Program-made: the position numbers and the translations under genes
Origin: Epiperipatus broadwayi
Taxonomy: Eukaryota > Onychophora > Udeonychophora > Euonychophora > Peripatidae
NCBI GenBank assembly: GCA_028023455.1
Contig: JAQFVV010006274.1
Span: forward strand, 310,001-374,000
DNA length: 64,000 nucleotides
Direction: 5' to 3'
Shown: piece after piece, positions 24,231-35,370 of the stretch
How the letters are laid out: the number at the start of each line of letters is the position of its first letter
Position numbering within the stretch: the stretch's first letter is position 1
Notes under the pieces: generated by a model
Seen by the model: the letters and a program-made list of their open reading frames with translations, nothing else
The model's database searches: none
What the model was told of the DNA's origin: nothing

Positions 24231-25612
24231 TGTTAATAACATGAATTATGAATGAGCTCTTAAATTCTAATGAGAGCTAAATAGTTGTACGTCTGGATAT
24301 CGCAAGCTTCATGAACAGTTAGTAAAATCATCGTCTCAAAGTTTCATCATCGATTATATTGTTGACAGAAAACCATTAACTTTTAGACTGAAAATTTTTT
24401 TATTGGCTGAGTGAATTAAAGTTTTAAACTTTTGATTGGTTCAATTATAGAATCAGCAATAAAAATATATTAGTCTTTTAATACTAAATTTGTTTGTAAA
24501 AAGCAAATGAATAATTTGTCAGATTATGAAAGTGAAAGTTTTTTCAAAAATAAATTTCTGTTTATAATTATAAAAATATTCTATAGCGGAGAATCTAAAA
24601 AGAATGTTCGTAACCTATTGGAAAATGTTGCGTACGTTGTTGATTTCTTTCTCAATTTATATTAGTGTAAAAGTAAAGAATTTTTACTAAAATCTTAACT
24701 ATTTTTTTAAAATAATTTATATTTTCAGTATATTTTATCAAAATAATTTATAATATATAAAAAATACGAAGAAAATACTCTAAAATATACATTTTGAATA
24801 TCAAAACAAAGAAGTTGGAGCTGTCAAAATTCTTGTCAAGCACTCCCTTTGGTTCAAAATGAGCAACAATAAATCAGTGCTATGTCTTAAGCTTTAAAAA
24901 GACCATAAATTTGCTAAGATAACACAAAAATTGATGGTTTTAGAGTGACTTGAAGCTGTGACTGCAAATTTTCAGTTGATGCACTTATTTGGTTAATTGA
25001 ACATATCACAAGACTGAAGTTGGCACTAATTGTATTTTCTCTTGTGACGAATCTGATTTCTTATCAGTTCACAAACATACCCGCATATTGTCAAATAGGA
25101 TAATGATTAAAATATGTATGAAAAAATGTAAAATAAATTACACATAAAAACATATTGTTTTGAATAAAATTAAATAGTTAATAAATTTTTTTTGTCTTGT
25201 ATCAGTTTTTTTTAAATATTTGAAATTTTTTATTAGTCATACTTTATCTCCTTATTTTTTAATGCAAATTTTAAAGTAATTTTACCTTGTTGCTTTGCTT
25301 TTATGCGATTTTTGAAAATTATGGAAAGTATCCCACATTTTTCAATGTAAGTTAAGTATTTCTGTGCAATTTCTTTTATGCGGGCTTTTTGCAGAATCTA
25401 TCTACTGCATATAGAGACCCAGGTCTACTTATATTATATTATGTATAACATATAACAGTGCATATCTATATTGTCAGAATCATGGTCTTCTATTATTAAA
25501 ATTAGTGTAAAAATTGATCTGCAATGTGATTAGTTATTTCACTTAGAAAGATAAGAATTTAGAAAGCATATTGCTAGTCTTACTCAAGGGGAGGTTAAGA
25601 CATAGCACTAAT

Positions 25613-26919
25613 ATAATCAACTGAGTTAAAAATCAGATGTTATAACTTTAAGTAAAGATATTTTTTAATTATTACTTAAATTTAAAATGCTGAAATATAT
25701 TTGATTTTGTTAATGGAATGCAGATATAACTAGTCAAGAGAAATTTACTATTGTTGCTAGATATAAATAAAAATAATATGAGGGAAGAATTAATAGAATT
25801 GATGACTTTTAACAGGAAAATTTGCCAGTGTTGATACTATGAAGAAATAAACTGTAATGATCATTAATTTAAATAAGATTGTATTTGTGTAGCAATTGTT
25901 TGGGTCTCAAGCATGGTTGGTAAATAAACATTGAATTTATTAAACAAATTAAGTTGGACATTTTTTTAATTGAATTTCATTGTCTCAAACATTAGGAAGT
26001 CATATGCGCAAAAAGGAACTTAAAATCATTTTCAAGTATGATGTCAATTATGATAAATATTGATAGTTTCCAGTTATTAGATAAAATTGATTCCAAATAT
26101 TCAGTTCTAATATATATAATAATACATTATGTCTTTTCTGTAATTAGATTTTAATTTTGATTAGTTGCTTGATGAAATAAGTCTCTTTTTACTTAAGAAA
26201 GATAAAATTTATCTTGAATTAGTAAATCTGAAATAATTAAATAACAATATTTATATGTAATATACATTTTATTGAACTGATTAAGAAACTTCAGGAATAT
26301 CATCAAATCTCATTATGAAAAAATAAAATTGGTCTTTGACTATAATCTGTTTTCTTATTCAAACCATTTATGAATATATAATGAAATATTTTTTTTATTT
26401 TCAAACTTCAGTTAATTTTGGAAATAGTATTGATACTAAAGAAAATATAATAAAAAGTATCACTTATTGAAGACATAAAGCAGCCTTTTGTTTTAAAAAA
26501 GTTTCATTCAAACAACTACAACAGTTATATACTTTAGTATATTTCCTCATAAAATTGAATTTAAACACTTTATGAATCCTGTTTTTTTTTTAATTAGCTG
26601 GTTAATAGGAATTCCAAAGTAATTTTATATAATTAAAAAAATTGAAGAACTAAAATACAAAATTAGATAAAAAAGCGTATGAAATTTTTGATGGGAAAAA
26701 ATCAGAAGAAATAAATTTAAAAGATATTACATGAATAAAATTCTTTTCCGAACACATTTAATTCACTGAAAAAATTAGCAAATAAATTTTTAACGATATT
26801 TAAGTCAAAATATGTGTTTTTTAATGAATTTATAAAATTTAGAGAATCAGATTTAGCTAAAAAATAACTACTACTAATAAGTCAATTATTTTATATAGCG
26901 CGATGTTTTTTATAAACAA
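25613..26919. other. AT-rich non-coding stretch
   Basis: Nothing recognisable between the LTR element's right target duplication and the palindrome. No frame of note. Confidence 0.55.
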
Positions 26920-27130
26920 TAATATTTAAACAGCATTAAACTGTTGCACATGCACTTTGATTTTAAATATAAAATGAATGAATACTAACACTTCAACCAC
27001 ATGATAAAGTCTTTGGAAAAGATCTATCTTTTCCAAAGACTTTATCATGTGGTTGAAGTGTTAGTATTCATTCATTTTATATTTAAAATCCAAAGCGCAT
27101 GTGCAACAGTTTAATGCTGTTTAAATATTA
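26920..27130. repeat. Near-perfect 211-bp palindrome
   Basis: The two arms of about 104 bp are reverse complements with only about one mismatch and one 1-bp gap (actttgatttt against the complement of gctttggatttt), separated by a 2-nt loop at 27024-27025. The arms carry no coding sequence. The virtual lack of a spacer and the high arm identity suggest a recent inverted duplication or a foldback element. TIR/TSD evidence for a transposon is weak, though related actactaat words flank both sides (26870s and 27130s). Confidence 0.9.
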
Positions 27131-27689
27131 ATTACTACTAATGTAAATGTCAAATTATAATCAAATATGCAATTTTACTGAATAAAATATTTTTTCTCTT
27201 ATAATTACATTATTTTTTAATGTTTTTTTTTTTTTTTTACGAATTATTATTTTTTTGATATAGATTAAAAAAATTAAATAAAATTTGTAAATATTTTTTG
27301 GATTTTTTTGTTCTTTAAATTATTCAAATTAAAGAATTGTCCTGGGTTTTTGAAATTACAAATTTTGAATTCAGTTTTGACCATCTGCAGAAAAAGTATG
27401 TCATCTATGCAATATAGCTAAGAATAACTAAAAACTCATTTATCAATCTATATTTTGATGATTAATTATACCAGATAAAGGACATAGAAGACAGACAAAG
27501 TTTGTCATTATTTAAAAATGAATAATCATCATGGACTTGAAATAATAACAAAAATAGGATATAAAAATTAGTTTTAAAGTTGTATTTATCCAGAATTATT
27601 GTTAGATGTTTTTTTTTATACATCAAATATAATATATATCATCATCACCAAAAGTAGCCATCACAACTTTAAGATAAAAAGATATAAAA

Positions 27690-28300
27690 AAAAGCCTTTC
27701 TTCTGAAATGTTTCGTCAACATGTCTAATTGTAACCTTCAGTATATTCTGTTTTCTGTCATATCTTACCAATGAAAACATTGCATTTCTTTAGAATATCT
27801 TGAGATAATCTTTATGATGTAAGTAGAGCCTATTTCCTCCATCAAAGAACATGCTTATGTTTACCATAAAACACCTTTTGAAGAAGTCTTGTGTTGTTCA
27901 TTTCTTCAATCTATTAAATCCAATGAAGGTGGAATTTTCCAATAGTGGACTATATAGCATCACATACAGAAAACTTAAAAACTTGTTCATTGAACATATG
28001 ATCGTTTTTTAAAAATTTTATAGTTTCCTTAAATTAAACTTTTTTAATGGCTTTGAGGTATTTAAATAAGATTTCTTAAGTCTTATTTCCATACAGTAAA
28101 TCATATAAAATAACAACAGTTCTATATATTTAGTTGCAGCAGTTATTTCTCCATGATGAAATACCCTGTCTTTAAAAGCAGCAGCAGTACATTGGAATTT
28201 ATTTTGCATTTCATCTAAATCCACCTTAACTATAAAACTACTAATGTATTTAAATTGATATATTCTCATTGGCTGGTAAAGAATTTGAATTTTGCTGAAC
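27690..28300 (-). pseudogene. LINE ORF2 C-terminal remnant
   Basis: Minus-strand frame 28302-28018 reads IQILYQPMRIYQFKYISSFI, then AAAFKDRVFHHGEITAATK, then LLLFYMIYCMEIRL. This matches the region after the RT catalytic core of APE-type LINEs (EFKYLGSxI, AAAAFGKLKDRVFHN, LLYGxETW). Further fragments on the minus strand to 27690 (KGVLW, then FHW-DMTENRIY, then MLTKHFRRKA) match the LINE end motif WEDxAxNRxxWR. Heavy decay; same broad family as 44600-51415. Confidence 0.75.
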
Positions 28301-28850
28301 ATTAATTATTAAATCAAATTTTACACATTTCATTATAATAACCATTTAAAATAGGAAAGATGTATACATATCAAACATATAGTTAAGAACATAGCATGAG
28401 ATCTCAACATTTTTACATCTATAAGTATTTCTTAATATAGTGTTTGTACTTTCTACTAAATGAATTTTCTATAGAGATGCACTATATCAAACAATTTATT
28501 CACATAGAATATTCTTATAAAATAAACTAATCTATGCTGAATATTAATGTATTTAAGAATAATCTAATGTAATCTTGGCTAATGATTTCAAATTTATGAA
28601 ATTTCTGAATCTAAATATCTTCATCAATCAACTTGATACATCTCTTAATTTTTTTCCAGATATTTTGAAACTCTCATGATCAAGATATTGTTTAAATGTC
28701 TATCTTATAAAGTAAATTAATTTGGGCAGATTGAGCATTTAATAGTTCCATATAGAGTACTATGTTGATATATTTTTCTAAATAGTGTCTTCTAATAGTA
28801 AGATAGGAAGTTGCATCAATATCAGAGGAAATATATTTCTTTAGTTAAAA
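28301..28850. other. AT-rich non-coding stretch
   Basis: No recognisable feature up to the direct repeat that starts the first hammerhead array. Confidence 0.5.
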
Positions 28851-29022
28851 ATAGTGAGATAGTCAAAATAAGAGTCATAGATCCAATTCATAGATCACAT
28901 GACCCTATCTCTTAAGCTTGTAAGTTATAAACAGTGAGGATTGCCAATTCCTCTACAAGCTTTATGATAAATGCTTAGCCAGAGCCAGCACTTAAAAATA
29001 TCTGTCAGGAACCCCTCCCCAA

Positions 29023-29065
29023 ACCCCTGACCATGGTTTCGTGCTTTGGCACTCCTCAGAGAGGT
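29023..29065 (-). ncRNA. Hammerhead ribozyme 1a (type I, minimal stem III)
   Basis: On the minus strand: stem I strand ACCTCT, core CTGAGGA (position 7 is free in hammerheads), stem II GTGC with loop CAAA and GCAC, core GAAA, stem III of A-C-C with loop AT and G-G-T, cleavage triplet GTC, then stem I strand AGGGGT. Stem I pairs over 6 bp with one G-U. Every invariant core base is present, so this copy could be active. The 3-bp stem III is like those of Penelope-like and newt satellite hammerheads, which often work as dimers. Confidence 0.8.
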
Positions 29066-29432
29066 GTCAGGGTAGGTTCAGACACTAGATCTAAAAATAC
29101 CAACCCAAAGCCAAGCACCTATCTAAAAGTTATCTATTGAGAGGAAAATCTGAAATTTTCAGACATCTACATGTCTTCAAACCCAGCTATCCAACTCAAA
29201 TAGCTATATGGGGCTGATAGATCTTCAGCCATACCATATATTAATAGTCATAGCAATATAAAATTGCATAAGACTTTTGGCAGAGACTATAAATAGTCAA
29301 AATAAGAGTCATAGATCCAATTCATAGATCACATGACCCTATCTCATAAGCTTGTAAGTTATAAACAGTGAGGATTGCCAATTCCTCTACAAGCTTTATG
29401 ATAAATGCTTTGGCACTCCTCAGAGAGATGAC

Positions 29433-29475
29433 ACCTCTCTGAGGAGTGCCAAAGCATGAAACCATGGTCAGGGGT
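29433..29475 (+). ncRNA. Hammerhead ribozyme 1b
   Basis: Plus strand: ACCTCT, CTGAGGA at 29439-29445, GTGC / CAAA / GCAT, GAAA at 29458-29461, CC-AT-GG stem III, GTC ending at 29469, AGGGGT. Identical to 1a except that C11.1 is T, giving a G-U closing pair in stem II. Core bases are all intact. It sits right at the inversion junction of the array. Confidence 0.8.
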
Positions 29476-29867
29476 TTGGGGAGGGGTTCCTGACAGAGAT
29501 ATTTTAAGTGCTGGCTCTGGCTAAGCATTTATCATAAAGCTTGTAGAGGAATTGGCAATCCTCACTGTTTACAACTTATAAGCTTAGGAGATAGGATCAT
29601 GTGATCTATGAATTGGATCTATGACTCTTATTTTGACTATTTATAGTCTCTGCCAAAAGTCTTATGCAATTTTATATTGCTATGACTATTAATATATGGT
29701 ATGGCTGAAGATCTATCAGCCCCATATAGCTATTTGAGTTGGATAGCTGGGTTTGAAGACATGTAGATGTCTGAAAATTTCAGATTTTCCACTCAATAGA
29801 TAACTTTTAGATAGGGGCTTAGCTTTGGGTTGGTATTTTTAGATCTAGTGTCTGAACCTACCCTGAC

Positions 29868-29910
29868 ACCACTCTGAGGAGTGCCAAAGCACAAAATCAT
29901 GGTCAGGGGT
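29868..29910 (+). ncRNA. Hammerhead ribozyme 1c, core-mutated
   Basis: Plus strand: CTGAGGA at 29874-29880, stem II GTGC / CAAA / GCAC, then AAAA where GAAA is required (G12 changed to A at 29893), then TCATGG, GTC at 29902-29904 and AGGGGT. Stem I partner reads ACCACT, with one mismatch. Loss of G12, the general base in catalysis, should inactivate it. 435 bp downstream of 1b. Confidence 0.75.
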
Positions 29911-30018
29911 TTGGGGAGGGGTTCCTGACAGAGATATTTTAAGTGCTGGCTCTGGCTAAGCATTTATCATAAAGCTTGTAGAGGAATTGGCAATCCTCAC
30001 TGTTTATAGTGAGATAGT

Positions 30019-31132
30019 GTTTTACAAATATGAATTCTAATAGACAATAAAACATTTATAGATTTAATGAACTAGTTAGTTCTTTAAATTTGTGATAAAA
30101 AATGGTTGAAGCATGAAATAAAAGAAAATCAATAATGAGATACCCAGATTAAAAAATGTAAATGCAAGCATAGACTAAATATGATATACAGAATGTATTA
30201 TAGCTACTTGATTAAATGCTAACTCGAGGAACAGATAATTCAACCTAATAATCAGTGACCAGCCTTTATTTCAAGGTGGTCTTGAAAATTATTAATGAAC
30301 AAAATTTTTGTTCTTTATATTAAGAAACTTATATATCCAATAGCAAAGTATAATCACCTTGATATTTTACTGTCTAACAAGAATTCAAATTTTATGTAAG
30401 ACTAAACTATCATCTGCAGACCTCATGCAAAATTGTAAACTCTATATTAATTAATGTAGTTTTATCTATAATTTTTAAATCTTAGGAAAGAAAGTTAGTT
30501 ATATATCATTTTTAAAAAATATTTTAGATATATTAAGATATTTTTTATTATCAATATTTTTTATTTTTAAAACATCCAGAAGCCATTCGTAAATGTTTTA
30601 AATTCAAGTAGACTTACTTGTTTAGTTATATATATTCTAGCATTATATATTTGTTTTTAATTTTGTAATTATTATAAGCATCTTATTTATTTTGATAGAA
30701 TGATATTTATTCAAATACCCTTCATGCTTCAGAGTAGTAGTAAAATGTCAGACTCTGACATATAAGGTTCTTGGAAATATGACAGGACTATTTACTTACA
30801 TTTGCTATTAGCTATAACTCTAAGCAAAATGAAGAAAACTACTTCTAATTGTATACGTATATATTAAGTTTTGCAGGTTTATTGGCATACACAGACCTAG
30901 GAAAAAGGGTGGAAAGCTGCTTATAGTTACTACACTCATTAGAATATGTCAGGTCTATGCAACCATGTAAGCAAATTGGCTTGGATTTAAAACCATTAAG
31001 TGGATTTTTGAATTAAAGGCTTAATAATATAAAACATATAAAAATAGTTGTTGGTTGTGAAGTGCATTAGGTGCAAGAAATCAAGATGTTTTAGATCTGG
31101 TGCTATAGATATGACAGCACTAATTATGTACC
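30019..31132. other. AT-rich non-coding stretch
   Basis: No recognisable feature between the array and the TIR element at 31133. Confidence 0.5.
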
Positions 31133-32272
31133 ACATTTCCATCAAAATAAGACCTAACCAGAAAATAAGCTTTAGTATGATTTTTCAGGATGCTTGTAAT
31201 ATAAATCTTATTCCAAATATAAGCCCTAGTTAAATCATCAGCCAGATGATGTTTAGTTTGTTGAAGCACCCAATGTATGTATTGAATTATGTATGCATTG
31301 AATTATAAAATATAAATAAATAATATTATTGACATTAATGCTTTAAATAAATGATAATATAAATTATAATGTCAAGTATTTTCCCATTGAATATTTCCAA
31401 CTGTCATAATTCTATTTGCGTAGAGGGTAACCACTTTATTGACTTTATGAATAATTTAAAAAACTTAAAATTTTGCCTACACAATAGTATATTGGACAAT
31501 TTATAATTTCATTCATGTAATTTTGGTACTTATTTTATTTATATTTAATACTTAGATTTAGAATGCTTGACTTAGTTTGAGAATTTGATCATAGTACCTT
31601 TTAAATATTCAAGATAAACTAAAAATCAGCATTGTTTTTTTAATTTTTTTTTCTACTAAAAGAGTTAAATGGTTTTAATAATTAAAGATTAGTTTAATTT
31701 AAATCAATCTTTCTCCTAAAGAAAAGTTTTAAAAAAGAATATCAAGTGGGGTTATTAGGAGTAATTTGGAAAGTGTTTACAATGTGCACCCTTGATATTT
31801 GATGGATGTGATTGTATCTTATATGAATCTCTATAATTCAATATGCCTTGTGTTGTAACAGTCATATTTAATGAAATGTAAATACAGAAATGTTTTCTGA
31901 ATTTTTGTGCTTGCATTTTTTCATTGCTTTTGTATGGATAATCATTTTTAACAGTAATCATTTTTGTTATCACTCCTATCTCATAAGTCTTCAATTAATG
32001 ATAGAATTAAACAAGATAATGTTTTGATCCCAGACAAGTTTTATACTTAAATAAATGTAAATATTAAGTGCATATCACGAGCTGAAAATTCAAATATTCA
32101 TAGAGAGTATTGCCAAAAAAAACATGTTTGGGAGGTTGGTTAAATATTTTTAATAAATATATATAAATTTAGATTTTTGTACGTGAAAAAACAAGACATC
32201 CCTTGAAAATAAGCTGAAAGGTGTCTTTTGGAGCAAAACAATATAAGACCTGGTTTATTTTCAGAGAAACAC
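31133..32272. mobile_element. TIR element with GTGTTTCYCYGAAAATAA-type ends
   Basis: Left end acatttccatcaaaataaga at 31133 and right end, reverse complement gtgtttctctgaaaataaac, ending at 32272. The subterminal words aataagacctaaccagaaaa, atgatttttcaggatgcttg and, on the right, gtgtcttttggagcaaaa followed by atataagacctgg recur in a MITE-like family I recognise from other animal genomes but cannot name with certainty. About 1.14 kb; no transposase frame. Target duplication is not clear. A frame at 31048-31233 overlaps the left end and is not a gene. Confidence 0.65.
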
Positions 32273-32761
32273 TCGCCATCTATTATTCATTGGTTACTTA
32301 TGTTTGTAATAGATGAATCAGAAGAATGAGAGAATTGCTCTTAATAACAATTAATATTAGAATGAATAAATTTGTGATGGTTATTGTTTTATTATTCATT
32401 CTTATGCTAAAAGTCATATGCATATTACTGTCTCATTTAAAGCTATTTCATAAATTGTAATGAATTATGAAATTTGAATTTACTTTATAAAATAATGTTT
32501 TATGATCATCTAGATACATTACTTTTAAATAGAAGAAAAAATGTTTAACAGATGCATAACTGCATTGTTTACAGTTTTGAATCAGAGCTAAAGACAAAGC
32601 CAAAAATGTTATGCAAAAGGTGATTTAAATGCATCACCATATCATAATCACTGATTACATGAGCTTATAGTAGATGATGCTAGATTAGATAGCCACTCTT
32701 GTTTATAAAAAAATTTATAAATGAAATCTTAGATTCAGCCTGCAAATCTTTTTTTATGTTT
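32273..32761. other. AT-rich non-coding stretch
   Basis: Nothing recognised between the TIR element and the RTE-like LINE tail. Confidence 0.45.
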
Positions 32762-35370
32762 ATCATCATCATTTTCAATCATTATTGAGACACTGCATGA
32801 TGAAAGTCTTCAAATTTAATTGATTTTTTAAAATTTCTAATCTTTCTTCTTCATATTACTCTAGCACTTTTTTATTTTATTCATTTATCTCACATGGTCT
32901 CTTTCTAGATCTTTTACAACATCTTGGAATCCATCTTAAGATTTCAATTGTCCATCTTTTACCATTTTTTCTAGCAATATGTTCAACTCAGCTCCAGTCG
33001 CTTAATTTTTTAAATGATGTCAATAACATTTGTTTGTTCTCACCCATATATTTTCTTTTCAATACCTTCTTGTTACTCTTAACATACATTTCTCCATATT
33101 TTGTTGAGTGGTCTGAAGTTGTTATTGCTCTTTTGTTTAGTGTCCAAGTCTCAGATCCAAAATAAGAATTGATAAAAAGTAAAACACATTTATTAAAAAT
33201 CTATCTTTTCAATCAAGCCATATTTTTTTTTAATAATAAATTATTTCAACTAAAAGCACTCCATCCAAGTTTAATTCTATGATTAGTTTCATTCATTATG
33301 TTTTCATCTGTTAATAATCTGCCTAAGGTATTATAGTTAACTTCTTCTGACTTATCATTATCAATCTTATTTTTTTCTCTTGAAAAAATCAATTGAGCAT
33401 CACAATATTTTTTTTTTTAGCATTTACCTTTAGTCCTACTTTTTTACTTTCATCTGCTAACTCTTGCACCATTTCCCGAAGCTGTGATATAATATTTGCA
33501 AAAACAATTACATCATCTTCAAAATCTAAATGACTTAAATGATTTCTGTTTAGTTTTAACTTTTAGCTTCCTATTTTAATTCACAAAATTTTGGAGATTT
33601 GGAGTCATCCTCATGTACATCTTCCTTTTATCATTATGTAATCTAATCATTGCTGTTGTATTTTGATAAATATTATTCAGAATATGACAGTGTCCTAGAT
33701 CTACAATTTGATAATCCACTGCTTTAATCTTTGTAGAAATGTTGATAGAATCAAATGCCTTTTCATAATCTACAAATCAAAGCTTAATGACAACTCATAT
33801 TCAAAACTTCTCTTAATACTTGGATGTGACCCACTGTAATAAAATCATTTAAATCCAATTTGTTCTCTATACAAATCCAAAGTTTGCTGTAGATGAGTTG
33901 TAATTATCATGATAAAATTTTTGAATAGAACTGATAAAAAAACATAGGTTTATAATTTTTAATATCTCCATTATCACCTTTTTTAAATATTAGTACTTCA
34001 TTCTTCCAATTATCTTCTGGTACATCTTTATCATTTAGACATTTGGTATCTAACTTCGCCAACAATTTTTCTATTTCTTCTTCTACTTGTTTAGAGATAT
34101 CATTTATAATCCCATTATTATCTGGAACTTTTTGCTTATTCATAAATTTAATTGCATATCTCACTTCATTTAAAATTCTGATCAAGTCAGAAGACATATT
34201 AGTTGTAGGAAATACTTTTTCTTATTCTTTATTGCTATATAATTCTTGATAGATTTTTTTTCACACATTTCATATCAACTTTCTTTTTAGTAATAGTTCC
34301 ATCTTTTTATTGGAGAAATAAATTTCCTATTAATACAAAGATATTGATTTGCACTTTTGAAAGTTTTATTCTCTTCTATAAGTTTTCTTGCCAATTCACA
34401 ATTATATATTCTTCTATCATTATTAACCTTTTTTTGTACCATTTCCTTCTTTTCTTCATAAATTATCTTGTCTCGTGTAAATTTTACTGATTTTTAAATT
34501 CATTTTTTGTACTAGCTATTTTTGTTGCATTCTTAATGTTGTATTAGTTCAAAATCTGTTAATATGTTAAAATGATTTGAAAGTTCTAATTTGAATTCAT
34601 TTTAATGTTTCTGAAGCTTAGGAATACCAACTATGAATAATGCTTTTATAAAATACTTTTTGTTTCTCTAGTTTTGCATTAACATGTATCTTACATATCA
34701 TTAATTGATAATCATTTTATGTGTTAAATTTATTAAGAATATTTGAATATTGAAATACATATTTTCTGTTAGTCAAAATTAATTCAGTTCTGCTGTACTT
34801 TCATATAGATATTTCCAAGTTTACTTATGTTAAGCATTTTTCTCAAAGAAAGAATTCATAATATAAAGTTTTTCTTTTTTTGTCAAACTCCACAAGTCTG
34901 CATTCTCTCATTTCTATCACCATAACAAAATTTATCCACAGTACTTTTGTCTTTTAATTGTTTACCAATCTGTTTATAAATTCTCCCATGACAGTTTTAA
35001 AATGTTGTTTGGTCTGATGAAAAGCTTTATGTACACCCACATAAAAATCATCTATTTTTTCATCACAATGAGAATTTGTTGGAGCATAAAACTGAATTAT
35101 CTGATTTAGTATCTTCTATTAAGCTGAAAAACTAATCTTACTATTCTGTCTGAAATACCATCGATTTCCACAATGTCATTCTTACACTTTTTAATTATAA
35201 TGAAGTCCAGTCCACTTATGCTTCTAATATTTGTGATTATAGTATAATATATTAATATATGTCCACTTTTTAAATCAATTGTCTCTCTATTTTTTTTTTC
35301 TAACTTTATAAAGTTCAGTGTCACATTTATTATTAGGTAATTCTTTCACTTTTTGCAATCTTATTTAATT
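32762..35370 (-). mobile_element. RTE-like LINE relic, uninterrupted copy
   Basis: Minus-strand non-LTR retrotransposon of the family at 4150-8200. From the 5' side: 35324-35106 gives SGLDFIIIKK and EIDGISDRIVRLVFQ, then QFYAPTNSHCDEKIDDFY and a degraded GDFN-like block with ERGERLVEF-like RECRLVEF. The RT frame 34197-33907 gives LNEVRYAIKFMNKQKVPDNN, CLNDKDVPEDNWKNEVLIF and KKGDNGDIKNYKP. Further down, about 33770-33720, DFVDYEKAFDSINIS is the first catalytic Asp block. The 3' end at about 32762 has atcatcatcattttcaatca, a short trinucleotide-like tail. Many stops; inactive. Confidence 0.82.

Larger units (their letters stand above)
19477..25425 (+). mobile_element. TIR transposon, CACCTGGGTCTC family, holding a LINE
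   Basis: Left end taccctggtctctttgtgcgg at 19477 and right end atagagacccaggtc to 25425, with TA on both sides (19475-19476 and 25426-25427), inserted into the 3' LTR. The left end matches 46295 onward (ttaatgtgattttgaagtta, then gcgattca), and the right end matches the last 750 bp of that element, including the region coding for CMSGYRELHKQL (here 24290-24410, degraded). Orientation is the same as the 46295 copy. A 3.9-kb LINE occupies most of its left half. The stretch 23603-24180 is less AT-rich and unrecognised. Confidence 0.8.
10767..25607 (+). mobile_element. Ty3/Gypsy-type LTR retrotransposon with nested insertions
   Basis: The element starts TGGAATATC at 10767 and ends ACATAGCA at 25607, with the 5-bp target duplication CTAAT on both sides (10762-10766 and 25608-25612). 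In order: 5' LTR, a possible primer-binding site (tggcatagtc at about 11550), gag with two zinc knuckles, a protease-like stretch, RNase H, integrase, a polypurine tract (aaggggagga, 17901-17910), and a 3' LTR broken into three pieces. LTR-PR-RT-RNaseH-IN order with a zinc-knuckle gag is typical of Ty3/Gypsy. No envelope gene is seen. All coding parts carry stops and frameshifts, and the RT domain is missing from its expected place. About 9.7 kb of the 14.8-kb span is later insertion or unassigned sequence. Confidence 0.88.
17912..25607 (+). repeat. 3' LTR, broken into three pieces
   Basis: The pieces are 17912 to about 18195, about 19190-19476 and 25428-25607. Each aligns in order with the 5' LTR. 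The first gap is filled by an inverted pol fragment, the second by a TIR transposon with TA duplication. The outer end ACATAGCA is followed by the target duplication CTAAT. Confidence 0.85.
28851..30018. mobile_element. Hammerhead-ribozyme repeat array 1 (retrozyme-like), inverted tandem
   Basis: An insertion of about 1.14 kb (28864-30005) flanked by the 13-bp direct repeat atagtgagatagt (28851-28863 and 30006-30018), which I read as a target-site duplication. It consists of a repeat unit about 434-435 bp long: one full unit and a partial one in one orientation (28861-29415), then a switch, then a partial and a further unit in the opposite orientation (29430-30005). Period is shown by agtcaaaataagagtc at 28861 and 29295 and by ggtcaggggtttgg at about 29466 and 29901. 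Each unit carries a hammerhead ribozyme core. No protein is encoded. Minimal hammerheads in tandem units with such target duplications are known from metazoan retrozymes and Penelope-like element repeats, whose enzymes would supply mobility in trans. Confidence 0.8.
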
